Below, piece after piece: positions 1-8,843 of a DNA stretch of 44,560 bases. Where the stretch lies: positions 1 to 44,560 of the forward strand of contig JAGLYV010000037.1 in NCBI GenBank assembly GCA_023131975.1, written 5' to 3'. The position numbers and the translations under genes were made by a program. This DNA comes from Candidatus Krumholzibacteriia bacterium (GTDB taxonomy: Bacteria; Krumholzibacteriota; Krumholzibacteriia; Krumholzibacteriales; Krumholzibacteriaceae). Position 1 is the first letter of the stretch; every line of letters begins with the position of its first letter. Below the pieces are notes generated by a model. The model made no database searches, had not been told where the DNA came from, and worked only from the letters and a program-made list of their open reading frames with translations.

Positions 1-13
1 GGATAAGAAATCG

Positions 14-490
14 ATGGGTAGAAAAATAGTAAAGAGACCCAGCTGGGATGAGTATTTCATGAAGATCACTCATCTTGTCGCCGAGCGTTCGACATGTCTC
101 AGGCGAAGGGTTGGAGCGGTGATCGTGAAGGACAAGAAGATCTTGTCGACGGGATACAACGGGGCGCCGAAGGGATTGGCGCATTGTCTGGAGATAGGCT
201 GTCTGAGAGACGAGCTGGGGATACCCTCAGGGGAGAGACACGAACTCTGCCGGGGTGCCCATGCCGAACAGAACGCCCTTATCCAGGCGGCCAGCAGCGG
301 ATCCACGATGGATGGCGCGACTATGTACTGTACCAATTCCCCATGTTCGACATGTACCAAGATGATAATCAACGCGGGAATCAGAAGGCTTGTGCTGGGC
401 GCGGAATATCCCGATCAGCTCGGCAAGGACCTTATAGGTGAATCAGGGATTGAAACCATTTACATCTCGCTCGAACCCGGGGACGGATAG
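14..490 (+). CDS. dCMP/cytidine deaminase family protein
   Basis: A 158-residue zinc-dependent deoxycytidylate deaminase (ComEB/dCMP deaminase family), which makes dUMP from dCMP for dTMP synthesis. The zinc site is plain: HAEQNAL at residues 83-89 (His ligand plus catalytic Glu) and PCSTC at 110-114 (two Cys ligands). Extra Cys and His residues around 58-80 fit the second metal site of dCMP deaminases. Length is normal for the family. The ATG at 14 is taken because WDEYFM, typical of the family N-terminus, lies only 10 residues in; upstream sequence is cut by the window edge. It is followed 26 bp later by nrdR, a deoxynucleotide-supply regulator, so the pairing makes metabolic sense. Function within the family is firm; substrate (dCMP rather than another cytidine compound) is inferred from similarity. 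Confidence 0.9.
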   Translation: MGRKIVKRPSWDEYFMKITHLVAERSTCLRRRVGAVIVKDKKILSTGYNGAPKGLAHCLEIGCLRDELGIPSGERHELCRGAHAEQNALIQAASSGSTMDGATMYCTNSPCSTCTKMIINAGIRRLVLGAEYPDQLGKDLIGESGIETIYISLEPGDG

Positions 491-516
491 TCCCGGAAAA
501 CTGAAAAGGGGGCATC

Positions 517-975
517 ATGCGTTGTCCCGCCTGTGGTCATGAAGAGGACAAGGTGGTCGACAGCAGGTCGACCAAAGAGAATTCCGCCATACGAAGGCGC
601 AGGGAATGCATCGCCTGCGGCCACCGTTTTACCACCTACGAATATGTCGAACACCGGCCCGTGATGGTCGTCAAGAAAGACGGCCGGCGGGAGCACTACT
701 CACGTGACAAGATCATGAACGGACTTCTGCGGGCATGTGAGAAGCGATCGGTCCCGACCGAGACACTGGAAAAACTGGTCGACGAAGTCGAAAAAGCAGT
801 TGCCGGCAGAGTGCGGGACGAGATCCCCACGCAGGAGCTCGGCAACGAAGTGATGACAAGACTTGCCGGGATAGACCAGGTGGCGTACGTCCGTTTCGCT
901 TCGGTCTACCGCGATTTCAAGGATATCAACCAGTTTCTTGCTGAACTAAAGGGTCTTCTCGAGGCGAAGGAATAA
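517..975 (+). CDS. nrdR: Transcriptional repressor NrdR
   Basis: A 152-residue NrdR, the ATP/dATP-sensing repressor of ribonucleotide reductase genes. It has the N-terminal zinc ribbon with C3-x2-C6 and C31-x2-C34 (CPAC and CIAC, the second followed by GHRFTTYE), then an ATP-cone domain from about residue 49 to 139 starting at VVKKDGRREHYSRDKI. The C-terminal YVRFASVYRDFKD signature is complete. Length matches the family. The start is supported by a G-rich stretch just upstream and by the zinc ribbon beginning at residue 3. It sits between the deaminase gene and a secreted-protein gene on the same strand with short gaps, probably one operon. No ribonucleotide reductase gene or NrdR box was recognised in the window. 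Confidence 0.96.
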   Translation: MRCPACGHEEDKVVDSRSTKENSAIRRRRECIACGHRFTTYEYVEHRPVMVVKKDGRREHYSRDKIMNGLLRACEKRSVPTETLEKLVDEVEKAVAGRVRDEIPTQELGNEVMTRLAGIDQVAYVRFASVYRDFKDINQFLAELKGLLEAKE

Positions 976-999
976 TCAAAGAAATACAGGAGGAATCCG

Positions 1000-1860
1000 A
1001 TGGCATCTCGATCCCGTACTTATCGTAACATGATTTCTGCCGTTCTGTTTATGAGCATCATATTGATGTGTGGCTCTGTTTCTGCTGACGATGACAGGGA
1101 AGTTACCATCAGGTTCTCCCTCGAAGAGGGAACGGTGCTGAAATACAAGGGCTCAACGACGACGGAGATGAACTGGAAAGGCATCGCTTTCAGCACTGTG
1201 CATGGTGATGAAGTCGAGATGTCCTGGATGGAGCAACTGGAAGATGGGAAACAGAGGGTGGAAATAAAATATATCAGCTGTTCGGACAGGCGAGCGATGG
1301 GTGGGGCGGCGGCTATGGACTTCGATGCCCCCGTAAAACCTGAAGGCCGAGCGGTAAAGGTTGTAGTCGGGGCGGACGGACGGCCGACCGAAGTTGCCGG
1401 CTTTATTCTGGGAATAAAGGGCAGCGAGGCGCTCAAGGGTTATGTGAATAATTGGTTTTTTGATCTGCCCGAGGGACCTGTGAAAAAAGGTTCTACATGG
1501 ACTGTCAATGTTCCTCGTGAAGATGAAGAGAAGGATGAAGAGAAAGAATTCGTGAGCGATGTCAAAGGCACTATTGATCTGGAATTGAAAAAGTTTGATA
1601 AAAAGAACGATATCGAGGTGGCTGTGATCAAATTCAAGGGAAAGCTCAATATCCATAACGAGTCAGAGCAGGGAGTCATGGATGGAGAGGCGAAGAGTGA
1701 TGGTGAAGTCATGGTAGCCTTGGACGGTGGGTATATTGTCGAGTACAAGAATTCTTCGGAGATGAAAGGCAAACTGGTCAGTTTGGACGAACTCAGTGGT
1801 AAAGAGAGTTCCTCTGATGTCGTGCAGGTGAGGAACACCGAGAAAAAGCTGCAGAAATAG
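1000..1860 (+). CDS. Secreted protein of unknown function (DUF6263-like)
   Basis: 286 residues with an N-terminal signal peptide (hydrophobic stretch at about 10-28, cleavage after SVSA), so it is exported. The mature part starts with a strand-rich region (VTIRFSLEEGTVLKYKGSTT) of the type found in DUF6263-like periplasmic proteins. A very acidic and basic stretch (EDEEKDEEKEF) lies around residues 173-183. No catalytic motif is visible. The start is supported by AGGAGGA at about 989-995. It lies 24 bp after nrdR and 4 bp before the tatC start, probably in the same transcript. The family assignment is a resemblance only; secretion is clear. Confidence 0.6.
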   Translation: MASRSRTYRNMISAVLFMSIILMCGSVSADDDREVTIRFSLEEGTVLKYKGSTTTEMNWKGIAFSTVHGDEVEMSWMEQLEDGKQRVEIKYISCSDRRAMGGAAAMDFDAPVKPEGRAVKVVVGADGRPTEVAGFILGIKGSEALKGYVNNWFFDLPEGPVKKGSTWTVNVPREDEEKDEEKEFVSDVKGTIDLELKKFDKKNDIEVAVIKFKGKLNIHNESEQGVMDGEAKSDGEVMVALDGGYIVEYKNSSEMKGKLVSLDELSGKESSSDVVQVRNTEKKLQK

Positions 1861-1864
1861 GGCG

Positions 1865-2650
1865 GTGAATCATTTGCCCGAAGCGGAAGAACCATTGGCA
1901 GAAGAAAAATTGAAAGAGATGGGTTTTCTCGACCATCTCGAAGACCTCAGGTCCATGTTGATATGGGTGCTTGCCACATGGCTCGGGACCTCGATCGTCC
2001 TGTGGTTCTTTTCAAAATATGTCCTCGACTTTCTGCTGGCGGGGATCCCCGTCGACAGTCTCTATTTTCATGCCCCCGTGGAAGCCTTCATGGTGCGGCT
2101 GAAACTCAGCTTCATAAGCGGTTTTCTCGTCTCATTCCCATTTGTCCTGTTCAGGGTGTGGTCCTTTATCTCTCCCGGCCTGTTCAAGAGTGAAAAAAAA
2201 GTTATCGTTCCCCTGATCCTGCCGGCCAGCGTGCTCTTTTACACGGGCGCGGCCTTCGCCTACTGGATAATGATCCCGGTCGTGCTGGAATTTCTTATCC
2301 AGTTCGGCACAGAGATGCTGTCTCCATTGATCTCCGTCGATAGATATTTCGAATTCGTCGCGCGGCTCTGTTTCGCTTTCGGTATAGTCTTTCAACTGCC
2401 CCTGGTGATCATATCCCTTACTTCTCTGGGGGTAATATCTCCGAAAGCCCTGCTCCGGCAATGGAGATGGGTGATCCTTCTGATCTTTGTCACGGGCGCG
2501 GTCCTGACACCGCCCGACCCCGCGTCACAGCTGCTTATGGCCCTGCCGCTTGTTCTTCTATTCCTGGTAAGCGCCACCCTGTCGCTTTTGATCGAGAAGC
2601 GCAGGCTGAGGGAAGGTGATGAGGAGGACGACGATGACGGGGCGCCTTGA
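1865..2650 (+). CDS. tatC: Sec-independent protein translocase subunit TatC
   Basis: 261 residues, the inner-membrane core of the twin-arginine translocase that exports folded proteins. The TatC signature is present near the N-terminus (MGFLDHLEDLRSMLIW, where HLEDLR is the conserved cytoplasmic motif), followed by six hydrophobic segments and the conserved FxFG-like region (RLCFAFGIVFQLPLV). The C-terminus is strongly acidic. The start is GTG at 1865, with an alternative TTG at 1874; the spacing to the preceding stop is 4 bp, so translation is probably coupled. No tatA or tatB gene is visible nearby. Family assignment is firm. Confidence 0.95.
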   Translation: MNHLPEAEEPLAEEKLKEMGFLDHLEDLRSMLIWVLATWLGTSIVLWFFSKYVLDFLLAGIPVDSLYFHAPVEAFMVRLKLSFISGFLVSFPFVLFRVWSFISPGLFKSEKKVIVPLILPASVLFYTGAAFAYWIMIPVVLEFLIQFGTEMLSPLISVDRYFEFVARLCFAFGIVFQLPLVIISLTSLGVISPKALLRQWRWVILLIFVTGAVLTPPDPASQLLMALPLVLLFLVSATLSLLIEKRRLREGDEEDDDDGAP

Positions 2651-2676
2651 CATTGGCGCCTGGAAAGTGCTAGTTT
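2641..2676 (+). promoter_or_regulatory. Possible promoter inside a GGCGCC inverted repeat
   Basis: TTGACA (2647-2652) followed 18 bp later by TAGTTT (2671-2676) could be a sigma-70 type promoter for the polyprenyl synthase gene. The -35 box lies between two GGCGCC hexamers (2641-2646 and 2655-2660), a dyad that could also form a hairpin at the end of tatC. The -10 match is weak. Confidence 0.35.
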
Positions 2677-2705
2677 CCCCTGTGACTTTTATGTAAAGAA
2701 AGGAA

Positions 2706-3728
2706 TTGTGCGATCTGATGGAGCCGACTGACAAGGATAGATGTAATATTTTTCAGGATCCGGTACGGAGCGAGCTCGACATCCTGGAAGACCGGCTTCG
2801 GGACACACTTCATTCCGATATCCCCCTGATCGATGACATCTGCAGACATATCAACAGGATCCCCGGGAAACGGCTTCGTCCGAACATCCTCTTTCTGGCT
2901 TCCCGAAGTACCGGAGGAGAGAAATCGGCGGCGCTGACAGCCGGGATGGCGGTAGAACTGATCCACACCGCCACATTGATACACGACGATATCATAGATA
3001 ATCATCTCGTGCGGCGCGGTCAGGAGACGGTATTCGCGAAATGGGGAAACAACATCGCGACGATCATGGGCGATTTCCTGTATTCAAGGGCGTTCACCAG
3101 CCTCAGCGAGACAGGACTGCACGAGTTGATGACGATCCTGGCCAGGGCGACCAATATAATGAGTGTCGGAGAGATGCTCCAGTTCCAGCAGGCCGGGCAG
3201 ATAGACATAGACGAGGCCCGGTACATGGATATGATCTACGGCAAGACGGCTTCTCTGTTCGCCGCCTCAAGCGAGTGCGGCGCTGTGATCGGTACGGACG
3301 ACAACGGCAACGAAACAAGAGAGTCGTATTCGGGTTTTGGAAAGAATATCGGGCTTGCCTTTCAGATCACCGACGATCTGTTCGACTATATCGCGGTGGA
3401 CGAGTTGATAGGCAAACCGGTCGCTTCGGATTTCACGGACGGCAGGGTGACTCTACCATTTATAACGGCCTTCAGGAACGCTCCGGACCTCAAAAAGAAA
3501 CGTGTCAGCGAGCTTTTTCACGTGGGGGTCAAGGAAGAAGGCGACTGGGGCGAGATAGTCTCATTCGTTCAGAGTTATGGAGGAGTGGAGTATTCCCTTA
3601 ATAAGGCCCGGGAACTTGGTGAAAAGGCCAAGGATTCACTAAGTTCTATTTCTCCCTCGCGTGAAAGGGACGCGCTCTGTTACGCGGCAGACTATATCAC
3701 CGAGCGGGTCCTTCCCTTTTCCGCGTAG
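2706..3728 (+). CDS. Polyprenyl (all-trans) diphosphate synthase
   Basis: 340 residues, an isoprenoid chain-elongation enzyme of the IspB/HepT/IspA superfamily, making quinone side-chain or carrier-lipid precursors from IPP. The first aspartate-rich motif is DDIID at residues 94-98 in LIHDDIIDNHLVRRG and the second is DDLFD at about 223-227 in AFQITDDLFDY. GKRLRP at about 54-59 is the conserved N-terminal substrate-binding segment. Small residues upstream of the first motif (HTATLIHDD) fit a long-chain synthase, but chain length cannot be fixed by eye. The start is uncertain: TTG at 2706, or ATG at 2718 with AGGA 13 bp upstream. The gene stands alone in the sense that no menaquinone genes are adjacent. 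Confidence 0.92.
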   Translation: MCDLMEPTDKDRCNIFQDPVRSELDILEDRLRDTLHSDIPLIDDICRHINRIPGKRLRPNILFLASRSTGGEKSAALTAGMAVELIHTATLIHDDIIDNHLVRRGQETVFAKWGNNIATIMGDFLYSRAFTSLSETGLHELMTILARATNIMSVGEMLQFQQAGQIDIDEARYMDMIYGKTASLFAASSECGAVIGTDDNGNETRESYSGFGKNIGLAFQITDDLFDYIAVDELIGKPVASDFTDGRVTLPFITAFRNAPDLKKKRVSELFHVGVKEEGDWGEIVSFVQSYGGVEYSLNKARELGEKAKDSLSSISPSRERDALCYAADYITERVLPFSA

Positions 3729-3773
3729 GATTCCAGCAGATCATCCCTGGGCAGGCATGTCTTTAATCATATC

Positions 3774-4769
3774 GTGGTAGAGGTCATGGAAGCTCTTTTT
3801 TACGAAAAACTTCCAAAAAACAGGGTCCGATGCCTTCTTTGTCCCAATCTGTGCGTGATAGAAGCGGGTGGGAAGGGGCGGTGCAGGCTGAGGGTGAATG
3901 ACGGGGGAGTCCTTCAGGCGCGTTCATACGGGATGACCGTGACCGCCGCTGTCGATCCGATCGAGAAGAAACCACTCTATCATTTTATGCCGGGCAGCGA
4001 GATCCTCTCCATCGGTCCCAACGGCTGCACGCTGACCTGCGAACATTGCCAGAACTGGAACATCTCGCAGGAGGATTGTCCGGTGACATATATCCCTCCG
4101 GAGGAGCTTGCCGCCGTTGCTCGTTCCAGAGGGTCGGTCGGTGTCGCCTTCACATATACCGAGCCTCTTCTATGGTACGAGTATCTCATAGATGTGCTTC
4201 CGCTTCTGAGGGACGATGGGCTCAAATCGGTCCTGGTGACGAACGGGTATTTAAACGATGAGCCGGCAGAGCGGATCGTCCCGATGGTGGACGGGTTCAA
4301 TATCGATATGAAGAGTTTCAACGACGATTTCTACAGAAAATACTGTGGCGGTTCGCTGGAGCCTGTAAAAAGATTTATCGAGATTGCCGCGGATCTGGCG
4401 CATGTCGAGGTCACGACCCTGCTTATTCCCGGCCTCAACGATTCTCCATCCGAAATAGAGGCCCTCGCGCGCTGGCTCGGCGGGATCTCGAAAGATATTC
4501 CACTGCACCTGTCGCGGTTTTTCCCAAGATACAGGATGAAGGATATACCGCCTACCCCTTCTTCCACCTTGAAGGATTCCTGGGAAACGGCCAGAAGATT
4601 CCTTGATTATGTCTATATTGGTAATATATTCATCGAAGGTACAGAAAACACGTTATGCCCCGGTTGCGGGGAAAATCTGATAATGAGATCCGGTTATTCC
4701 ACAACGGCTGCGATCAAGGGCGATAGTTGCCCGTCCTGCGGAAAACGGATCAAGGGGGTATGGAAGTAA
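3774..4769 (+). CDS. amrS: AmmeMemoRadiSam-system radical SAM enzyme (AmrS-like)
   Basis: 331-residue radical SAM protein. The cluster motif CTLTCEHC (CX3CX2C) lies near residue 85 in SIGPNGCTLTCEHCQNWNIS, a sequence typical of the PflA-like members of the AmmeMemoRadiSam gene set. The N-terminus has CLLCPNLC and the C-terminus has CPGCGE...CPSCGK, probably a zinc ribbon. In other genomes this enzyme co-occurs with Memo and AMMECR1 proteins; neither is in this window, so the system may be split. The reaction is not established. The start could be GTG 3774 or ATG 3786. It is immediately followed by rsfS (stop and next start abut). Confidence 0.85.
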   Translation: MVEVMEALFYEKLPKNRVRCLLCPNLCVIEAGGKGRCRLRVNDGGVLQARSYGMTVTAAVDPIEKKPLYHFMPGSEILSIGPNGCTLTCEHCQNWNISQEDCPVTYIPPEELAAVARSRGSVGVAFTYTEPLLWYEYLIDVLPLLRDDGLKSVLVTNGYLNDEPAERIVPMVDGFNIDMKSFNDDFYRKYCGGSLEPVKRFIEIAADLAHVEVTTLLIPGLNDSPSEIEALARWLGGISKDIPLHLSRFFPRYRMKDIPPTPSSTLKDSWETARRFLDYVYIGNIFIEGTENTLCPGCGENLIMRSGYSTTAAIKGDSCPSCGKRIKGVWK

Positions 4770-5123
4770 TTGGCTACAGCACCCAAGACACTGGCCAAGA
4801 TGATGATCAGGGCCGCGTATGACAAGATGGCTGAGGACATTGTCCTTCTCAATCTGAAAAAAATATCGAGCTACACCGACTATCTCGTGATCCTCAGCGC
4901 GGGAAGCGATACCCATGCGCGTACTATCGCGGATCATCTGCAGGACCGTTTCAAGAAAAAAGATGTCATCCTTCATGTAGAGGGTTACCAGTCCGGCAAA
5001 TGGATATTGATAGACTGCTTCACTGTGGTCGTTCATATTTTCCGGCCGGAAGTCAGAGAGTTCTACGGGCTGGAGAAGTTCTGGGGTGACGCTGAAAGGG
5101 AGGAGTTCCCCGATGGCCTATAG
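4770..5123 (+). CDS. rsfS: Ribosome silencing factor RsfS
   Basis: 117 residues of the RsfS/Iojap family, which binds ribosomal protein uL14 and blocks 50S-30S joining in starvation. Family landmarks are present: ISSYTDYLVILSAGSDTHARTIADHL, then the GYQSGKWILIDCFTVVVHIFRPEVREFYGLEKFWGD block. Length is typical. The start is TTG at 4770, directly after the amrS stop, with AAGGGGG upstream; an internal ATG at 4800 would cut the first conserved helix. Its 3' end overlaps the chosen argS start by 11 bp, so the three genes are probably translated from one message. Confidence 0.93.
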   Translation: MATAPKTLAKMMIRAAYDKMAEDIVLLNLKKISSYTDYLVILSAGSDTHARTIADHLQDRFKKKDVILHVEGYQSGKWILIDCFTVVVHIFRPEVREFYGLEKFWGDAEREEFPDGL

Positions 5124-6798
5124 CCCCGATGAGACCACCTCGCTTTCCGCTAGAAGCAGGATCCGGACCGCGATCGAAGCTGCTCTGACAAAAGCCGGTA
5201 TCGAAGGCGGGACCGATATGGTCCATCTGGAACGTCCTGCCAATCCGGAGAACGGAGACATCAGCTGCAATGTGGCGCTTGTCGCCGCGAAGAAGCTGAG
5301 AAGAAATCCGCGCGAACTGGCTGGAATGATCAGGGACGCTCTTGAACTCGAAAAAGATTTTGTCGATGGTGTAGAAGTAGCGGGTCCCGGTTTTCTCAAC
5401 TTCACTTTCTCAAGAGAATATCTCTCAAGTCAGGTCGCGACGATCAACACTCTGGGAAGCTCCTATGGCGCGTCTGATATTGGAAAGGACAGGAAGGTAC
5501 AGGTCGAATATGTCTCGGCCAATCCGACCGGTCCCCTGGTGATAGTGGCGGCCCGTGCCGCCGCGGTCGGTTCCTCGCTCGTTAACATACTCAGGAAGAC
5601 AGGGCACGAGGTCGAGGCGGAGTATTATCTCAACGATGCTGGAAGCCAGGTCAGGAAGCTCGGCCTGTCACTGATGGCCCGGTTCAGGCAGAGGCTCGGA
5701 GAGGACGTCGAATTTCCTGAGGACGGGTATCCCGGTGATTACCTTGTAGACATAGCGGCGGAAATACCGGAGGAGACGGGGCGCGAATGGCTTGGCTCTG
5801 GAGACGAAAGTGCCCGGGAGGCCTTTGGCTCACTTGCTCTGGAGAAGATAATAGTGTGGATCAGGGAGGACCTGGAAAAGTTCGGCGTACATTTCGATAC
5901 GTTTTTTAACGAATCCACACTCCATCGTGAAGGTGGAGAGGTGGCCGAGGCACTCGAATTTTATAAGAATAAGGGAGTAGTATACGAAAAAGAGGGCGCG
6001 TCCTGGTTCAGATCGACCGATTTCGGTGATGAGAAGGACAGAGTCCTCGTCAGGTCAGACGGGACTCCCACATATTTCCTTGCCGACGCGGCGTACCATC
6101 TCAACAAATTCAGGCGCGGATACGATCATGTTATAGATATCTTCGGCCCCGACCACCATGGCCATATAAGCAGACTTAAGGCAGCTTCGGTGGTCTTTGG
6201 CGCGAATGAAGACTGGCTCGACGTTATGACTGTTCAGTGGGTCAGGTTGATAGAGGACGGACAGCAGGTAAAGATGTCCAAACGCGGCGGGGTTTTTGAA
6301 ACGCTGGCAAGCCTCGTCGAAGATGTGGGAAGCGACGCTTCGAAATTTTTCTTTCTCATGAGAAAGACGAACGCGCATCTCGATTTCAACCTTACTCTGG
6401 CCAGGAAATCCACCGATGAGAACCCGGTCTATTACGTCCAGTATGCTCACGCGAGGATATGCAGCGTAATAGCGTTCGCGGCTGATGAAGGCGTGAAATT
6501 TCCGGAAGATCTTGATTGCGTAGATAAGCTGGTAGAACCCGAGGAGATCGGCCTGATAAGGCACCTGGTGGTCTTCCCACAGTTGATAGAAGGAGCCGCG
6601 GAGGCATGTGAACCGCACAGGCTTACGACTTACGCGCAGGAGCTGGCGGCATCCTTTCACCGGTTCTACCATATCTGCAGGATAGTCTCGAACGATACGC
6701 GCCTCAGCCAGGCCAGGCTTCTTCTTGCTGAAGCCACGAGGATCGTACTGGCGGAGACCTTGAATCTGCTCGGTATATCGGCCCCCGAGAGGATGTAG
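5113..6798 (+). CDS. argS: Arginyl-tRNA synthetase with degenerate HIGH motif
   Basis: 561 residues, class I synthetase charging tRNA-Arg. The N-terminal Arg-tRNA synthetase domain (tRNA D-loop binding) occupies about the first 90 residues. The nucleotide-binding entry is YVSANPTGPLVIVAARAAAVG: the place where HVGH or HIGH normally follows PTGPL reads VIVA, so both histidines are absent. The second motif is intact (KMSKR), and the anticodon-binding DALR domain follows (YVQYAHARICSV to the end). The ATG at 5113 is preferred over the longer GTG at 5086 because GGGAGGAG lies 7 bp before it and the protein N-terminus fits. It overlaps rsfS by 11 bp. The enzyme identity is firm; the missing HIGH is discussed as a finding. 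Confidence 0.95.
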   Translation: MAYSPDETTSLSARSRIRTAIEAALTKAGIEGGTDMVHLERPANPENGDISCNVALVAAKKLRRNPRELAGMIRDALELEKDFVDGVEVAGPGFLNFTFSREYLSSQVATINTLGSSYGASDIGKDRKVQVEYVSANPTGPLVIVAARAAAVGSSLVNILRKTGHEVEAEYYLNDAGSQVRKLGLSLMARFRQRLGEDVEFPEDGYPGDYLVDIAAEIPEETGREWLGSGDESAREAFGSLALEKIIVWIREDLEKFGVHFDTFFNESTLHREGGEVAEALEFYKNKGVVYEKEGASWFRSTDFGDEKDRVLVRSDGTPTYFLADAAYHLNKFRRGYDHVIDIFGPDHHGHISRLKAASVVFGANEDWLDVMTVQWVRLIEDGQQVKMSKRGGVFETLASLVEDVGSDASKFFFLMRKTNAHLDFNLTLARKSTDENPVYYVQYAHARICSVIAFAADEGVKFPEDLDCVDKLVEPEEIGLIRHLVVFPQLIEGAAEACEPHRLTTYAQELAASFHRFYHICRIVSNDTRLSQARLLLAEATRIVLAETLNLLGISAPERM

Positions 6799-6848
6799 AT
6801 GTCCTCAGGAGCGCCATTGACAGAATCCCGACCATCAGGAGGAGACAG

Positions 6849-7769
6849 ATGAGCATAGTAATAGTAGGTTCGGTCGCGTTTGATACTATCGAGACGCCAC
6901 AGGAGAGAGTGGAAAGAGCGATAGGCGGTTCCGCCACATATTCCTCGATGATAGCGTCATTATTCTGTCCTGTTAAGCTCGTCGGTGTGGTCGGTGAGGA
7001 TTTCAGGGCGGAACATCGCGCCGTTCTCGAGGCGAAAGGTATCGACCTGGAGGGACTCGAGACAGTCGAGGGAGGGAAGACCTTCTTCTGGGAGGGGCGT
7101 TACGGGGCCGATCCCAACGAGCGGGACACCCTGGTCACAGAACTTAACGTATTCGAGACATTCAAGCCTGTCCTGCCGGAATCCTGGCGCGGGAGCGGCT
7201 TTCTATTTCTGGGTAACATCGATCCGGACCTTCAGATCGATGTGCTTGACCAGATGAAGGAGGGGACCGTATCGGGTTGCGATACGATGAACTTCTGGAT
7301 CGAGGGCAAACCGGAGAGTCTCAGGAGACTTCTTTCGAAAGTCGATATCCTGTTCGTCAATGATGGGGAAGCACGTCAGATCAGCGGTGAAAGCAATCTT
7401 CTCCACGCGGGGAAGGCCATCCTGGAGATGGGTCCTTCGGTCGTCGTCATAAAGAAGGGCGAGCATGGCGCGATGCTGATGACCGGCGACATGAAGTTCA
7501 TCACTCCCGCGTTCCCACTCGAATCGGTCATGGACCCGACCGGAGCGGGAGACACATTCGCGGGCGGGTTCATGGCCTGTCTGGCGGCAGCGGGAAAGGT
7601 CGACAGTGAGAGCTTGAAGCGGGCCATGGTATACGGTACCGTATCGGCCAGTTTCACCTGTGAGCAGTTCTCTGTGGAGCGGCTGAAAAATCTTTCGTCC
7701 GACGATATCAAAAAACGTTTCAACGAGCTGATGGCGATGGTCAGGGTCGATGACGAGGCCCAGGATTGA
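6849..7769 (+). CDS. PfkB-family carbohydrate/nucleoside kinase
   Basis: 306 residues of the ribokinase/PfkB superfamily, which phosphorylates sugars or nucleosides with ATP. The N-terminal GG motif is seen in AIGGSATYSSM (about residue 25) and the C-terminal catalytic signature DPTGAGDTFAGGF lies near residues 231-243, its Asp in GAGD being the base. The loop VFEPKP-like substrate lid is not obvious, and the substrate cannot be named from sequence. AGGAGGAG just before the ATG fixes the start. It is 50 bp after argS. A promoter for the next gene starts 40 bp after its stop, so this gene probably ends the transcript. Confidence 0.87.
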   Translation: MSIVIVGSVAFDTIETPQERVERAIGGSATYSSMIASLFCPVKLVGVVGEDFRAEHRAVLEAKGIDLEGLETVEGGKTFFWEGRYGADPNERDTLVTELNVFETFKPVLPESWRGSGFLFLGNIDPDLQIDVLDQMKEGTVSGCDTMNFWIEGKPESLRRLLSKVDILFVNDGEARQISGESNLLHAGKAILEMGPSVVVIKKGEHGAMLMTGDMKFITPAFPLESVMDPTGAGDTFAGGFMACLAAAGKVDSESLKRAMVYGTVSASFTCEQFSVERLKNLSSDDIKKRFNELMAMVRVDDEAQD

Positions 7770-7809
7770 TTTTTATAGTCTAAAACGACGTTAATCTGCT
7801 TCCCCCATA

Positions 7810-7838
7810 TTGAGTTTTTCGGCGATTCGTGCTATAAT
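7810..7838 (+). promoter_or_regulatory. Sigma-70 type promoter
   Basis: TTGAGT (7810-7815), a 17-bp spacer, then a perfect TATAAT (7833-7838), 42 bp before the start of the unknown 290-residue protein. Good match to the housekeeping consensus. Confidence 0.7.
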
Positions 7839-7879
7839 GGGCGAAGACGTGTGAATGGTGGGAAATAAGGAGAGAGTGA

Positions 7880-8752
7880 TTGTTGGAAGAGTTCCCCGAG
7901 CGGGATGTTATAGATAAGGCGGAGACCCTTATTCTCCAGATCCGGGACGTCCAGTCCTGCCGGATTGCTACTGACGATTCGGGACGGATCAGCGAGATAC
8001 ATGTGGTAGCCGCTACAGACAGGCAACCAAAGATGATTGCCCGCGATGTCGATGCGTGTCTCAAGGCGCAGATGGGACTGGCTGTCGATTACAGGAAGAT
8101 CGGGGTTGTTCTCATCGACGTTGCTCCCGGGGACGAACCTGATGGACCAGACGACGATGATGTCGAGGTTGAGCAGGAGCTCAACGAGGATGATATTGAG
8201 GTCCAGCGGGAGTTGGACAACATCATCGAACGGCGATTCAGGAAAAGATCGAAAATTGGAGAGACTACAGTGCAGACACATCCTTCAGACGACGATCCGG
8301 TAATCGATGATCCGGTCCAGCTCGAATTTCTGGAAGAGGATAACAGGGCCCGTTTTCGCGGACTCAGCCTCAATATCAACGAGAGCAGTATAAGCGTCGA
8401 AGTGAAGCTCGAAAGAAATGGTATCGAGGTCATCGGTTGTCTCGAAGCTGTCAGGAAGTCCGGACCTGTCTACGAGACGATCGCGGGAGCCACCATTCAT
8501 GCTCTGACGGAGCTGATAGAGGAAGATTTCCAGATATGCCTTGCCGGGATCGATGAAGTCGAACTGGCGGGGAAGAACGCGATGGTCGCCGCTGTGGATA
8601 TCGTCGATGGCAGGTCAGTGCGAAGCTACGCGGGCAGCGTCTTCGTCGGGCGCGATCCGAACGAGGCCACGGTCCTGGCCGTCCTTGACGCTATTAACAG
8701 GCCGTTCGGTAGATGGAAATCGATCAGTGAGATCCATTACAGGATCCGTTGA
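7880..8752 (+). CDS. Conserved-looking protein of unknown function
   Basis: 290 residues, no signal peptide or membrane segment. Residues about 8-80 form a compact alpha/beta unit (RDVQSCRIATDDSGRISEIHVVAATDRQPKMIARDVDACL...YRKIGVVLID) of a kind I associate with small ferredoxin-like domains, but I cannot name the family. The middle (about 90-135) is very acidic and probably disordered. The C-terminal part (about 150-290) has an alternating strand/helix pattern ending in VGRDPNEATVLAVLDAINR. The start is the TTG at 7880 (a second TTG follows directly), with AAGGAGAGAG 6-13 bp upstream. It has its own sigma-70 promoter and precedes the HD-GYP gene, whose sigma-54 promoter lies in between. Function unknown. 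Confidence 0.7.
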   Translation: MLEEFPERDVIDKAETLILQIRDVQSCRIATDDSGRISEIHVVAATDRQPKMIARDVDACLKAQMGLAVDYRKIGVVLIDVAPGDEPDGPDDDDVEVEQELNEDDIEVQRELDNIIERRFRKRSKIGETTVQTHPSDDDPVIDDPVQLEFLEEDNRARFRGLSLNINESSISVEVKLERNGIEVIGCLEAVRKSGPVYETIAGATIHALTELIEEDFQICLAGIDEVELAGKNAMVAAVDIVDGRSVRSYAGSVFVGRDPNEATVLAVLDAINRPFGRWKSISEIHYRIR

Positions 8753-8843
8753 TGTTGCTTTCCGCTGAGGAAAAAAGCTAACCAGACACATTTCATGTTC
8801 CATTATATTTCGGGTTGTGGTAATTTCTGCGATAGTAAGAGGT

